The notes: a model not told the origin generated them from the letters alone. Positions 24,493 through 34,696 are shown, counted from the first letter of the stretch. The stretch is DNA of 49,410 nt from ZC4RG25 sp041687075 (GCA_041687075.1 JAWLCO010000013.1:1-49410), one strand, 5' to 3'. Made by a program: numbers and translations.

Positions 24493-25365
24493 TCACTCGC
24501 CATGCGATCCGATGAGCCGCATCCGGATGTAGTCGAGCTGGTCGTAGTTGCCGTACTTGATGACGAGCAGGCCGCTCTCGCCCGACCCGCGCTTGATCTC
24601 GACCTTGAGACCCAACACGTCTGCCAGCTCCTTCTCGAACGCCAGCGTATCCGCGGTCTTCTCGCGCCGCCGGCTGGGCTGGCCGACGCCGCCTGACTGC
24701 ACCAGCGCCTCGACCTCGCGGACGTTCATGTCCCGGTCGATGATACGCTCTGCGAGCGCTTCGGCGTCCTCCCGGCCGACGAGTGCCCGCGCATGCCCGG
24801 CGGTCAGCTTGCCTTCCTGAACGAGGCTCTGCACCGTCTCGGGCAGCTTCAGCAGGCGCAAGGTGTTCGCCAGATGGCTGCGGCTCTTACCGATCACCTC
24901 GGCGAGCTGATCCTGTGTGTAACCGAACCGGTCGATCAGCTCCCGATAACCGGCGGCTTCCTCGATCGGATTGAGGTCGGCCCGCTGGACGTTCTCGATG
25001 ATCCCGAGCTCGAGAACCTCCTGATCCGACAGCTCACGCACGATGCATGGAACGGCATGAAACCCGACCCGCTGTGCAGCCCGCCACCGGCGCTCACCGG
25101 CGACGATCTCATACCCGCCGGCAATACGGTCCGGCCGGACCACAATGGGCTGCACCAAACCCTTCTGGCGAATCGACTCCGCCAGCTCGGCCAGATCCTC
25201 CTCCTTGAACTCCCGCCGGGGATTGAGCTTTCCGCCCCGGATCTGATCGATAGGAACGACTCTCTGCTCGCCCTCGGCCGGCAGCTTCTGCTCGGCCAGA
25301 ACCGGATCACCGATGAGGGACGCAAGACCCCTGCCAAGCCGGCTCTTCTGGAGTGGAGTCGCCAT
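24493..25365 (-). CDS. parB: Chromosome-partitioning protein ParB
   Basis: Centromere-binding CTPase that loads at parS and spreads as a sliding clamp. The 290 residues contain the N-terminal ParA-stimulating stretch (RLGRGLASLIG), the CTP-binding GERRWRA (residues 90-96), the parS-reading helix-turn-helix (TQDQLAEVIGKSRSHLANTL, about 150-169), and a C-terminal dimerisation domain. AGGAGAA precedes the ATG. It lies 45 bp after parA. Matching parS sites are at 26836 and 28971 in this window. Confidence 0.97.
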   Translation of the reverse strand: MATPLQKSRLGRGLASLIGDPVLAEQKLPAEGEQRVVPIDQIRGGKLNPRREFKEEDLAELAESIRQKGLVQPIVVRPDRIAGGYEIVAGERRWRAAQRVGFHAVPCIVRELSDQEVLELGIIENVQRADLNPIEEAAGYRELIDRFGYTQDQLAEVIGKSRSHLANTLRLLKLPETVQSLVQEGKLTAGHARALVGREDAEALAERIIDRDMNVREVEALVQSGGVGQPSRRREKTADTLAFEKELADVLGLKVEIKRGSGESGLLVIKYGNYDQLDYIRMRLIGSHGE

Positions 25366-25410
25366 GGTCGTTCTGTTCTCCTGATGAACTCAAGCGCGCT
25401 GGCACAACGC

Positions 25411-26241
<831 letters not shown>

Positions 26242-26244
26242 GGC

Positions 26245-26913
26245 TCAACCCTCCGTCTTGGCTGCCACATTGCGCACCACGGCGATCTGGCCTTCCCTGT
26301 CCGTCATGCTCGGAACGAGCTCGACGTCGAACCGCCAGCCAGCCCTTGCCTCGTCGATTTCACCGTGAATATCGCGCCCCTTGAGGAACAGTCCCACCGT
26401 GTGGGGCGCAAAGAACGGGGCCGCCAATCCAAGCAGGCGGCTCAACGGAGCAAGAGCACGCACCGTGACCACATTCACTTGCCCTACTTTACGCTGAGTC
26501 TCGGCGTTTTCGATTCTCGTCGTGAGGATGTCCACAGGCACCCGGGTCTGGCGGGCCACTTCCCGGAGGAATGCGGCCTTGCGGGTATCACTTTCAACCA
26601 GTGTCACCCGGAGCGGCTTGCGGTCCATAAGCACGATCGCCAACACCAAGCCCGGAAATCCGCCGCCCGAGCCGAGATCGGCCAGGCTCTCCGCGTCGTC
26701 AGGTACGAGCGCCGCGAGCTGCGCGCTGTCCGCGAAATGGCGATGCCAGATCTCAGGGAGCGTCCGAGGCGCCACGAGATTCACGGCCTTCTGCCATTTC
26801 CGAAGCAGGGACTCGTAGCGGACGAGGCGATCCGCAGTTTCACGTGAAACCGAAAATGCGCTCCGAAAGTCCTCTGCTCCGTCGATCTGGGTGATGCGGC
26901 CGCCGCGCGTCAT
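26245..26913 (-). CDS. rsmG: 16S rRNA m7G527 methyltransferase RsmG (GidB)
   Basis: Methylates N7 of G527 in 16S rRNA with SAM. The 222-residue protein has the class I SAM-binding motif SLADLGSGGGFPGLVLAIVL, then VTLVESDTRKAAFL and VTVRALAPLSRLL. Its start overlaps the mnmG stop (ATGA), indicating translational coupling. A parS palindrome is embedded in codons 21-26, so this stretch of the protein is constrained by a DNA signal. The product has a matching FSVSRETADRLVRYE N-terminus. Confidence 0.95.
   Translation of the reverse strand: MTRGGRITQIDGAEDFRSAFSVSRETADRLVRYESLLRKWQKAVNLVAPRTLPEIWHRHFADSAQLAALVPDDAESLADLGSGGGFPGLVLAIVLMDRKPLRVTLVESDTRKAAFLREVARQTRVPVDILTTRIENAETQRKVGQVNVVTVRALAPLSRLLGLAAPFFAPHTVGLFLKGRDIHGEIDEARAGWRFDVELVPSMTDREGQIAVVRNVAAKTEG
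26836..26851. promoter_or_regulatory. parS: parS centromere site inside rsmG
   Basis: AGTTTCACGTGAAACC matches 14 of 16 bases of the bacterial parS consensus TGTTTCACGTGAAACA, and its 14-bp core is a perfect palindrome (26837-26850). It lies within rsmG, about 1.5 kb upstream of parB and 9.6 kb from the candidate origin. Confidence 0.92.
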
Positions 26914-28784
26914 GCGATTTCCTGGCGCGGGCCCCGGCGTTTCAGGCGGCTCAACAGGATCAACAGCGCCGCCGGCGTCACGCCGTCGATGCGCGCCGCC
27001 TGCGCCAGCGTGGCTGGCCGATGCAGCTTGAGCTTCTGCCGCACTTCGTTGGAAAGACCCGGCAGTGTCGTGAAGTCGAAGTCCTGAGGAATGGAAACGG
27101 CCTCGTCGCGCCTCAGCGCCGCCACATCCTCGGCCTGGCGCTTGACGTAAGAGGCATATCGGGCATCCACCTCGAGCTGCCCGGCGATCTTCGGTTCCAG
27201 CGCGGAGATCTCGGGCCAGATCCCGGCCAGCCGCTGCAAGGTAATGTCAGGATAGGCCAGCAGCTCGAATGCGGATCGCCGCCGCCCATCACGGTTGACC
27301 TCCAGCCCATACCGCGCCGCTTCGTTGGGGGTCAGCGTCAGTGTCTCCAAGAGACTCTGCCCTTCGGCGAGCGCCTGCTGCTTTCTCGTAAAGGCCTCCC
27401 TGCGCTCCCGCCCGATGCAGCCGAGTTCATCGCCTCTAGGGGTCAGCCGCTGATCGGCGTTGTCCGCCCGCAGCTTCAACCGGTATTCGGCGCGAGACGT
27501 AAACATGCGATACGGCTCCGTGACACCGCGCGTCACGAGATCGTCGATCATCACACCCATATAGCCCTCGGTGCGTGACACAACGAACGTCTGCGATCCG
27601 CCGCTCGCCTTCAAGGCCGCGTTGACCCCCGCGGCGATACCCTGCGCGCCCGCCTCCTCGTATCCCGTCGTGCCGTTGATCTGGCCGGCCAGGAACAGAC
27701 GCGGCAGCCGCTTGGTCTCGAGCGTCGGGAGGAGTTCCCGCGGATCCACGTAGTCGTACTCGATGGCATAGCCGGGCCGCTTGATAACGACATTCTCCAG
27801 CCCGGGCATTGTGCGCAGGAAGGCGATCTGCACTTCCTCCGGCAGAGAGGTCGATACGCCATTCGGATAGATGGTGTCGTCGTCGAGGCCTTCCGGCTCG
27901 AGGAACACCTGGTGCGCGGTTCGATCCGCGAACCGGACCACTTTGTCCTCGATCGACGGACAGTAACGCGGTCCTATGCTGCCGATCCGGCCGGAGTACA
28001 TCGGCGAGCGCTCGAGGTTGGCGAGGATGATGGCGTGCGTGGCCTCGGTCGTGGTGGTGATATGGCAGGCGACCTGCGGCGTAGTTATCCGCTCCGTCAG
28101 AAACGAGAACGGCACCGGCGGGTCATCGCCAGGCTGGATGTCGAGGCGTTGCCAATCGATCGAGTCCCGGTGCAACCGCGCTGGCGTGCCGGTCTTCAAG
28201 CGGCCTAGCCGGAATTCCAGGGCTGCCAAGCGCTCGGCGAGCTTCACCGCGGGAGCCTCGCCGGCCCGTCCCGCCGGGATCTGGACCTCGCCCATGTGGA
28301 TGAGGCCGCGCAGGAACGTGCCCGTCGTCAGGACGACGGCACCCGCTCGCAGTTCCCGGCCATCACCGCGCACGACACCCTGGGCGATGCCATCGTCGAC
28401 AATCAGGTCTTCCACGCCGCTCTCGATGACATGCAGGCCCGCAATCGCACGGATCGCTCGCTGCATGGCCTGGCGATAGAGCTTCCGGTCCGCCTGGGCC
28501 CGTGGACCCTGGACCGCAGGTCCCTTGGACCGATTGAGCAGACGGAACTGGATACCTGCCTCGTCGGCAACTCGCCCCATCAGACCGTCGAGCGCATCGA
28601 TCTCCCGGACGAGATGCCCCTTGCCCAGACCGCCGATCGCGGGATTGCACGACATCTCGCCAATGGTGGCGAGCTTATGTGTGACGAGTGCGGTTCGGGC
28701 ACCCATGCGTGCGGCGGCAGCTGCGGCCTCGGTGCCGGCATGGCCGCCGCCAACAACGATGACATCATAGGTCTGCGAGTTCAT
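26910..28784 (-). CDS. mnmG: tRNA uridine-5-carboxymethylaminomethyl modification enzyme MnmG (GidA)
   Basis: FAD-dependent partner of MnmE that modifies U34 of certain tRNAs. The 624-residue length is standard. The FAD turn is VIVVGGGHAGTEAA at residues 9-22. NPAIGGLGKGHLVREIDALD, the NAD region and the C-terminal TRAEYRLKLRADNADQRLTP and IPQDFDFTTLPGLSNE motifs follow. It is first in the minus-strand operon mnmG-rsmG-parA-parB; mnmE lies 216 bp upstream with a parS site between. No strong Shine-Dalgarno is visible at the ATG. Confidence 0.97.
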   Translation of the reverse strand: MNSQTYDVIVVGGGHAGTEAAAAAARMGARTALVTHKLATIGEMSCNPAIGGLGKGHLVREIDALDGLMGRVADEAGIQFRLLNRSKGPAVQGPRAQADRKLYRQAMQRAIRAIAGLHVIESGVEDLIVDDGIAQGVVRGDGRELRAGAVVLTTGTFLRGLIHMGEVQIPAGRAGEAPAVKLAERLAALEFRLGRLKTGTPARLHRDSIDWQRLDIQPGDDPPVPFSFLTERITTPQVACHITTTTEATHAIILANLERSPMYSGRIGSIGPRYCPSIEDKVVRFADRTAHQVFLEPEGLDDDTIYPNGVSTSLPEEVQIAFLRTMPGLENVVIKRPGYAIEYDYVDPRELLPTLETKRLPRLFLAGQINGTTGYEEAGAQGIAAGVNAALKASGGSQTFVVSRTEGYMGVMIDDLVTRGVTEPYRMFTSRAEYRLKLRADNADQRLTPRGDELGCIGRERREAFTRKQQALAEGQSLLETLTLTPNEAARYGLEVNRDGRRRSAFELLAYPDITLQRLAGIWPEISALEPKIAGQLEVDARYASYVKRQAEDVAALRRDEAVSIPQDFDFTTLPGLSNEVRQKLKLHRPATLAQAARIDGVTPAALLILLSRLKRRGPRQEIA

Positions 28785-28970
28785 GGGTGCGTCTGTCCAA
28801 GTGCTTTCCTCGGCGGGCCGGCCGGCACACTACCGGAGCTCGCCGTCCAACGCAAAGTACGAGCCTGTATTGGTATTGGCGAATACTGGAAGCTCCAAAA
28901 ACTCAACTCGGTGGCGCGCTGGATGCCAGTAATCCATGTCTCTGGCGAAGATTTCGGCCGCCCTGCGTGA

Positions 28971-28986
28971 AGTTTCACGTGAAACA
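28971..28986. promoter_or_regulatory. parS: parS centromere site between mnmE and mnmG
   Basis: AGTTTCACGTGAAACA matches 15 of 16 bases of the parS consensus (only the first base differs), with a perfect 14-bp palindromic core (28972-28985). It is 14 bp from the mnmE stop and 7.4 kb from the candidate origin, a distance similar to that in Caulobacter. Confidence 0.95.
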
Positions 28987-28999
28987 CCTGGATTTGCCT

Positions 29000-30340
29000 C
29001 TATTTTCCGATGCAGAAGCGGCCGAAGATCTGGCCCAGCACCTGCTCCGGATCGATGCGGCCCGTCTGCCGGCCCAAGGCGTTCGCCGCGATCCGCAAAT
29101 CCTCTGCGCGAAGCTCTACCTGCCGGGAACTGCCTTCGAGAAAGGCGGTAAGCGCCTGATGGTACTCGACGAGGTTTCGGCGGTGCCGCTCCTGGGTCAG
29201 CCCAGGGTGTTCACCCGGCGCAATCCGCTCACGCGCAATAGCGGCCAGCCGGCGCGTGAGCTCGTCGATCCCATGCCCCGTCCGGGCTGAGACGCCAATC
29301 ATGTCGTCCGGCAATGTCGCCGGCCAGCCGCCGGAGCGGAGATCCACCTTGTTCGAGACCCACAAGGTCCGATCCGCCATGTCGGCGAGATCCGGCGGCA
29401 GATGCGGGTCTGGAGCCGTGGCATCCATGAGCCAGACGATCAGGTCGGCATCCCGCGTGCGTGCCAGCGTGCGGCGGATGCCCTCGCGCTCGATGGCGCC
29501 GGTGGCCTCGCGAATGCCGGCCGTATCGCTGATGATGACCGGCAAGCCTTCGAGGTCGAGCCGTACCTCAATGACATCGCGCGTCGTACCCGCCTCCTCC
29601 GAGACAATGGCCGCGTCCCGCCGAGCCAGCGCGTTAAGGAGGCTCGACTTGCCGACGTTCGGTGGTCCGGCCAGCACCACGTGAAAGCCCTCGCGCAGGA
29701 TCTCGCCCCGGTGTCCGTCAGCGAGGTGACGGCTGATCGCGGCTTCAAGCTCTCGAACGATCGGCACCGCCCGCTCGAAGGTCGAGACCCCGACATCCCC
29801 TTCATCCGAAAAGTCGATGGCCGCTTCGACCAGCGCGAGCGCTTCCAGCAGAGAGGAGCGCCAGGCGTCGTAGAGATCGGCGAGGGCGCCGCCGGCCTGC
29901 CGGAGGGCCTGCTTGCGTTGCGCCTCCGTCTCGGCGTCGATCAGATCGGCCAGACCCTCGGCCATGGTCAGGTCGAGCCGACCGCTTTCGAAGGCACGCC
30001 GGGCGAACTCGCCGGCTTCGGCGGGCCGGCATCCCGCCACATCACCAAGCGCGGAAAGCACCGCCTGCACCACGGCCCGGCCACCATGGACGTGCAACTC
30101 TGCCACGTCCTCACCCGTGAAGCTGCGGGGACCTGGAAACCACAGCACCAGCCCCTGGTCGATCTCATCGCCTGTCATGGGGTGACGTACGCTGCGCAGC
30201 GCGGCGACCCGCGGCTTGGGGCGCGGCCCCGCCATCGCATCGAGGACGAGGCCTGCAGCCGGCCCCGAAATCCTGACGACGGCGACGCCCGCCCGGCCCG
30301 GCGCGCTCGACAGCGCGAAAATGGTTGCAACCTCGGTCAT
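29000..30340 (-). CDS. mnmE: tRNA modification GTPase MnmE (TrmE)
   Basis: GTPase that forms the 5-carboxymethylaminomethyl group on U34 with MnmG. The 446 residues start with TIFALSSAPGRAGVAVVRIS, the folate-binding domain. The G domain is nested in a helical domain: G1 AGPPNVGKSSLLNAL near residue 223, SEEAGTTRDVIEVRL (G2), SDTAGIREATG (G3) and WVSNKVDL (G4). The protein ends in CIGK, the conserved C-terminal Cys motif. It is on the minus strand with mnmG downstream and is divergent from the DUF255 gene by 74 bp. Confidence 0.97.
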   Translation of the reverse strand: MTEVATIFALSSAPGRAGVAVVRISGPAAGLVLDAMAGPRPKPRVAALRSVRHPMTGDEIDQGLVLWFPGPRSFTGEDVAELHVHGGRAVVQAVLSALGDVAGCRPAEAGEFARRAFESGRLDLTMAEGLADLIDAETEAQRKQALRQAGGALADLYDAWRSSLLEALALVEAAIDFSDEGDVGVSTFERAVPIVRELEAAISRHLADGHRGEILREGFHVVLAGPPNVGKSSLLNALARRDAAIVSEEAGTTRDVIEVRLDLEGLPVIISDTAGIREATGAIEREGIRRTLARTRDADLIVWLMDATAPDPHLPPDLADMADRTLWVSNKVDLRSGGWPATLPDDMIGVSARTGHGIDELTRRLAAIARERIAPGEHPGLTQERHRRNLVEYHQALTAFLEGSSRQVELRAEDLRIAANALGRQTGRIDPEQVLGQIFGRFCIGK

Positions 30341-30414
30341 ACTATCGGAGTCACCCCATATGAGGACGATCAGCCGCGGTGATCGCAGCCGAACCCAATT
30401 AGCAGGAGGGCACC

Positions 30415-32460
30415 ATGAGCGAAAATCGTCTGGGTCGGGAAACCAGCCCCTACCTGCTCCAGCACAAGGACAACCCGGTGCATTGGTGGGCCTGGGGGCC
30501 AGAAGCTCTCGCCCAGGCGAAGCGCACCGACAAGCCGATCCTCCTCTCGATCGGCTATGCGGCCTGCCACTGGTGTCATGTGATGGCTCACGAGAGCTTC
30601 GAGGACGAGGCCACCGCGGCCGTGATGAACGACCTCTTCATCAACATCAAGGTCGATCGGGAAGAGCGACCCGATGTCGACGCCATCTATATGAATGCTC
30701 TCCACGCCCTCGGGGAGCAGGGCGGATGGCCGCTGACCATGTTCCTGGATCCGGACGGGCGGCCATTCTGGGGCGGCACCTACTTTCCCCCACAGCCACG
30801 CTGGGGCAAGCCGGCCTTCCAGCACGTCCTTCGCGAGGTCGAGCGGATTTACCGCGAAGAGCCAGACAAGGTCCGCCATAACGCGGATCTGCTCACGGAG
30901 ACACTGAAGGCCAATGGTGCCGCCGCGGGCCAGGTACAGATCACCGACCAACTGCTCGAAGAGTTGACAGGCCGCATGGTACGCGCCGTCGACCCGGTGA
31001 ACGGCGGCATCCAGGGTGCCCCCAAGTTCCCGCAATGGAGCTTCTTCTGGCTCATGTGGCGTGGCGCCGTCCGCTACGACCTGGAGAGCGCAAAGTCGGC
31101 CGTCCATAAGACCCTGACCCACATCTGCCAGGGCGGCATCTACGATCACCTGGGCGGTGGCTTTGCCCGCTATGCCGTCGACGAGCGGTGGCTCGTGCCG
31201 CACTTCGAGAAGATGCTCTACGATAACGCCCTCCTGATCGACCTCATGACCGAGGTGTACCGCGAGACGGGAGATGCACGGCTCGACCAGAGGATCAGGG
31301 AGACGGTGGATTGGCTGGCGCGGGAGATGATCAGCGAGGGCGGCGGATTCGCGGCCTCGCTCGATGCCGACTCGGAAGGCGAGGAAGGCAAGTTCTACGT
31401 CTGGAGCGCGGCTGAGATCGAGGAGGTGCTTGGGGCGGAGGACGCTCGGCTCTTCAACGAGGTCTACGACGTCACGGCGGATGGGAACTGGGAAGGCCAC
31501 AATATCCTGAACCGGCTCGACGCGCTGGAGCTGCGCTCGGACGACGATGAGAAGCGCCTGGCTGAGATGCGCGCCAAGCTGTTTGCACGCCGCGCGCAGC
31601 GGATCCGGCCGGGTTGGGATGACAAGGTGCTGGCCGACTGGAACGGCCTGATGATAGCTGCCCTGGCTGCCGCGTCCTGTGTCTTCGGCGAGCGGCGCTG
31701 GCGGGAGCTTGCCGAGCAGGCCTTCGCTTTTGTCGAGGAGCACATGATGGTCGATGGCCGGCTCGTGCACTCCTACCGGGCAGGTCAGGCCAAGGCCCCT
31801 GCCACAGCCAGCGATTACGCCAACATGATCTGGGCCGCCTTGCGTCTCTGCCAGGCGGCGACCGACTCGCGCTATCTCGAGGTTGCGGTCCGCTTTGCCG
31901 AGGTGCTCGACCGTCACTATTGGGATGCGGACAACGGCGGCTACTTCATGACCGCCAACGATACCCCGGACATCATCGTCCGCATGAAGTCCGCTCACGA
32001 CGACGCCACGCCGAATGCCAATGCCGTGATGATGTCGAATCTCGTCCAGCTCTTCATGCTGACGGGGAAGACATCGTACCTCGAGCGCGCCGAGACCATC
32101 CTCGACGCGTTCGGTGCCGAGCTGCAACGGAACCTCATCTCGCACTCAGGGCTGCTGGCCAACACGTTCGACCTGATCTCGCCGCAGCACGTCGTGGTGC
32201 TGAGCGGAGGTGACAAAGGCGGAGCCGCGGCCCTGGAGGGGGTCGTCACCAGCCTGTCGCTGCCCGGTGCTCTCCAGCACTTTATCGAGGATACGGCGAT
32301 CATTGCCGAGGCAGCAGCGCTGGCCGGGAAGCGTCCGGTGGCGGGAAAAGCAACCGCTTACGTCTGTATCGGGCAACAGTGCTCGGCGCCGATCACAGAC
32401 CCTGAAGCGCTGCGGTTCGCTCTCTGCCATCAGCGGCAGGCAAGGCCCTCACCGGCCTGA
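30415..32460 (+). CDS. DUF255 thioredoxin-like protein (YyaL/SSP411 family)
   Basis: A 681-residue protein with two parts. The N-terminal thioredoxin-fold DUF255 domain (residues 5-165) has the signature GYAACHWCHVMAHESFEDE with C51-HW-C54. A long (alpha/alpha)6-barrel region like that of N-acyl-glucosamine epimerases follows (YDHLGGGFARYAVDERW, FEKMLYDNALL). AGGAGG precedes the ATG. Function is unsettled in this family; a redox-linked sugar enzyme is a family-level guess. It is the only plus-strand gene between 23 and 36 kb. Its last 12 bp overlap the convergent acetyltransferase gene. Confidence 0.9.
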   Translation: MSENRLGRETSPYLLQHKDNPVHWWAWGPEALAQAKRTDKPILLSIGYAACHWCHVMAHESFEDEATAAVMNDLFINIKVDREERPDVDAIYMNALHALGEQGGWPLTMFLDPDGRPFWGGTYFPPQPRWGKPAFQHVLREVERIYREEPDKVRHNADLLTETLKANGAAAGQVQITDQLLEELTGRMVRAVDPVNGGIQGAPKFPQWSFFWLMWRGAVRYDLESAKSAVHKTLTHICQGGIYDHLGGGFARYAVDERWLVPHFEKMLYDNALLIDLMTEVYRETGDARLDQRIRETVDWLAREMISEGGGFAASLDADSEGEEGKFYVWSAAEIEEVLGAEDARLFNEVYDVTADGNWEGHNILNRLDALELRSDDDEKRLAEMRAKLFARRAQRIRPGWDDKVLADWNGLMIAALAAASCVFGERRWRELAEQAFAFVEEHMMVDGRLVHSYRAGQAKAPATASDYANMIWAALRLCQAATDSRYLEVAVRFAEVLDRHYWDADNGGYFMTANDTPDIIVRMKSAHDDATPNANAVMMSNLVQLFMLTGKTSYLERAETILDAFGAELQRNLISHSGLLANTFDLISPQHVVVLSGGDKGGAAALEGVVTSLSLPGALQHFIEDTAIIAEAAALAGKRPVAGKATAYVCIGQQCSAPITDPEALRFALCHQRQARPSPA

Positions 32461-33180
32461 GGCACCGGAACGAGCTTCGGCGATGAAATCCGCGAGGCGA
32501 CGGCGCTGACGGCCGTCCGCTTCCAAGTTCGCCGGCGCGAGCCAATCTTCATACGCGCGCTTCAGCGCCGGCCACTCGCCGTCGATGATCGAGAACCAGG
32601 CCGTATCGCGGTTGCGGCCCTTATAAACGACCGCCTGGCGGAAGATGCCTTCGAACGTGAAGCCAAGCCGCAGCGCCGCCGCCCGCGAGGGGCCATTCAG
32701 GGAATCGCACTTCCACTCGTAGCGGCGATAGCCGAGCTCGTCGAAGACATATCGCATCAAAAGAAACATCGCTTCGGTTGCAGCAGGCGTGCGCTGCAGG
32801 GCCGGCGCATACTTGATGTTCCCGACCTCAATGACACCGTTCGCCGGATCGATGCGCATCAGCGTGGCAACGCCGACCGCCCGGCCCGATCGAGCTTCGA
32901 TGATCGCGTAGAAGAGCGGATCTTCCGAAGCCGCCGCCTTCACCACCCATTCGCGGTAGTCTGCCTGCGAGGCAAAGGGACCGTACCCGAGATACGTCCA
33001 GCCGCGACCGTCGTCCGCCTGGTTGGCTTCGTAAAGATCGGCCGTGTGCCGCTCCGCATCGAGCGGCTCGAGACGGCAGAACCGTCCTTCGAGGACGACG
33101 CGCTCCGGCCGGGGCCGCGGTGACCAGCTGGGGACCGGAAAGCCGATCGGCTGCCCGAAGGCGTTCACATGGTCACCCAT
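32449..33180 (-). CDS. GNAT-family N-acetyltransferase (RimJ/RimL-like)
   Basis: A ~243-residue acetyl-CoA-dependent transferase. The RimL-type pattern is clear: RVVLEGRFCRLEPLDAERH at the N-terminus, PLFYAIIEARSGRAVGVATL, VIEVGNIKYAPALQRTPAAT, then YRRYEWKCDSLNGPSRAAAL with RLGFTFEGIFRQ. I chose ATG 33180; a GTG at 33189 would add three residues. It is 15 bp upstream of the rho stop... on the same strand as rho, so it may be cotranscribed with rho. The substrate (protein N-terminus or small molecule) cannot be told. Confidence 0.88.
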   Translation of the reverse strand: MGDHVNAFGQPIGFPVPSWSPRPRPERVVLEGRFCRLEPLDAERHTADLYEANQADDGRGWTYLGYGPFASQADYREWVVKAAASEDPLFYAIIEARSGRAVGVATLMRIDPANGVIEVGNIKYAPALQRTPAATEAMFLLMRYVFDELGYRRYEWKCDSLNGPSRAAALRLGFTFEGIFRQAVVYKGRNRDTAWFSIIDGEWPALKRAYEDWLAPANLEADGRQRRRLADFIAEARSGASGR

Positions 33181-33204
33181 ACTGGTCACCGTCTGTCAGC
33201 GCCA

Positions 33205-34470
33205 TCAGGCGTTCATGGACTGGAAGAACTCGCCGTTGTTCTTCGTCTGCCGCAGCTTGTCGGTCAGGAACTCGATGGCATCGATCGTTCCCATCGGCGC
33301 CAGGATGCGGCGCAGGACGTACATCTTCTTGAGCTGATCGCGTGGGACGAGCAACTCTTCCTTGCGCGTGCCCGACCGGGCGATATCGATCGACGGGAAG
33401 ATGCGCTTGTCCGAGGCCTTGCGGTCGAGAACGACCTCGGAGTTGCCGGTGCCCTTGAACTCCTCGAAGATCACCTCGTCCATGCGCGATCCGGTATCGA
33501 TGAGCGCCGTCGCGATGATGGTCAGCGAGCCACCCTCCTCAATGTTCCGGGCCGCTCCAAAGAACCGCTTGGGCCTCTGCAACGCGTTGCTGTCCACGCC
33601 GCCGGTCAGCACCTTGCCGGAGGACGGCACGACCGTGTTGTAGGCCCGTCCGAGACGCGTGATCGAGTCGAGCAGAATCACCACGTCCCGCTTGTGCTCG
33701 ACGAGGCGCTTCGCCTTCTCGATCACCATCTCGGAAACCTGTACGTGGCGGGTCGGCGGCTCGTCGAAGGTCGAGGAGATCACCTCGCCCTTCACCGAGC
33801 GCTGCATGTCCGTCACCTCCTCGGGCCGCTCGTCGATGAGCAGCACGATGAGGTAGCACTCCGGATGGTTGGTCGTGATGGAGTGGGCGATGTTCTGCAG
33901 CAGCACCGTCTTACCGGTACGCGGCGGAGCGACGATCAGAGCACGCTGGCCCTTGCCCATGGGCGCCACGATGTCGATGACCCGAGCCGACAGATCTTTG
34001 ATCGTCGGGTCCTCGATCTCCATCTTCAGCCAGCTGGTTGGATAGAGCGGCGTCAGGTTGTCGAAGTGAATTTTGTGGCGGCCCTTCTCGGGCTCCTCGA
34101 AGTTGATCTTGTTGACCTTGAGGAGCGCGAAGTAGCGCTCGCCTTCCTTCGGGCTGCGGATCTGGCCCTCGACCGTGTCGCCTGTGCGCAGGGCGAAGCG
34201 GCGGATCTGGGAGGGCGAAACATAGATGTCGTCCGGACCGGGCAGATAATTGGCATCGGGTGAGCGCAGGAAGCCGAAGCCGTCCTGCAGCACCTCGACG
34301 ACGCCGGTGCCCGTGATTTCGATTTCCTTGCCGGCGAGCTGCTTCAGCACAGCGAACATCAGCTCCTGCTTGCGCATGGTGCTGGCGTTCTCGACGCCGT
34401 GCTCCTCGGCGAAGCTCAAAAGCTCGGTCGGCGTTTTGGCTTTCAGGTCTTGCAGTTTCAATTCAGTCAT
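33205..34470 (-). CDS. rho: Transcription termination factor Rho
   Basis: Hexameric RNA-dependent ATPase that ends transcription. From ATG 34470 (MTELKLQDLKAKTPTELLSF, with GGAG upstream) it has 421 residues, normal for alphaproteobacteria. The Rho-N domain is followed by the cold-shock-like RNA-binding domain (DGFGFLRSPDANYLPGPDDI). The motor has Walker A IVAPPRTGKTVLLQNIA, Walker B region LIVLLIDERPEEVTDM, Q-loop and R-loop (GAARNIEEGGSLTIIATALI, TGNSEVVLDRK). The frame extends to 34575 but the extra 35 residues lack family similarity. It lies between hemJ and the DUF255/GNAT pair. Confidence 0.97.
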   Translation of the reverse strand: MTELKLQDLKAKTPTELLSFAEEHGVENASTMRKQELMFAVLKQLAGKEIEITGTGVVEVLQDGFGFLRSPDANYLPGPDDIYVSPSQIRRFALRTGDTVEGQIRSPKEGERYFALLKVNKINFEEPEKGRHKIHFDNLTPLYPTSWLKMEIEDPTIKDLSARVIDIVAPMGKGQRALIVAPPRTGKTVLLQNIAHSITTNHPECYLIVLLIDERPEEVTDMQRSVKGEVISSTFDEPPTRHVQVSEMVIEKAKRLVEHKRDVVILLDSITRLGRAYNTVVPSSGKVLTGGVDSNALQRPKRFFGAARNIEEGGSLTIIATALIDTGSRMDEVIFEEFKGTGNSEVVLDRKASDKRIFPSIDIARSGTRKEELLVPRDQLKKMYVLRRILAPMGTIDAIEFLTDKLRQTKNNGEFFQSMNA

Positions 34471-34696
34471 CGGGTGACTCCGACCGGCACGGCACTGAGG
34501 CGGGCGAGAGGTTTGGACCGGGCCGAAATTAGAAAGTGGGAGTTGGGCGCGGACAGGCGCCAAATGTGCGGTCAACCAGGAGGTGTGGGAGATCCGGGCA
34601 GAAGACCGGCAAACCTCTCAGCTGCCGGCGACCGTCGTTCGGATGATATATAGCAGATCGCCCCGCCCAGAAAAAGATGTCTTCACATGGCCCCTG
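34471..34696 (-). other. rho leader/spacer
   Basis: 226 bp between hemJ and rho on the same strand. It carries a TATATATCAT stretch near 34642-34651 that could supply a -10 element, but no good -35. CCGGCA/TGCCGG (34606-34611/34623-34628) is a short inverted repeat. A long rho leader fits autoregulation, which is known for rho in other bacteria, but nothing here proves it. Confidence 0.3.

Noticed and set aside
29676..29691. A third parS-like sequence in mnmE (CCACGTGAAAG)
   Set aside because: Only about 10 of 16 positions match, and only one half is intact.
30370..32145. A 591-codon minus-strand open frame antisense to the DUF255 gene
   Set aside because: Mirror frame of a well-supported gene; no motifs, and it would cover the DUF255 start region.
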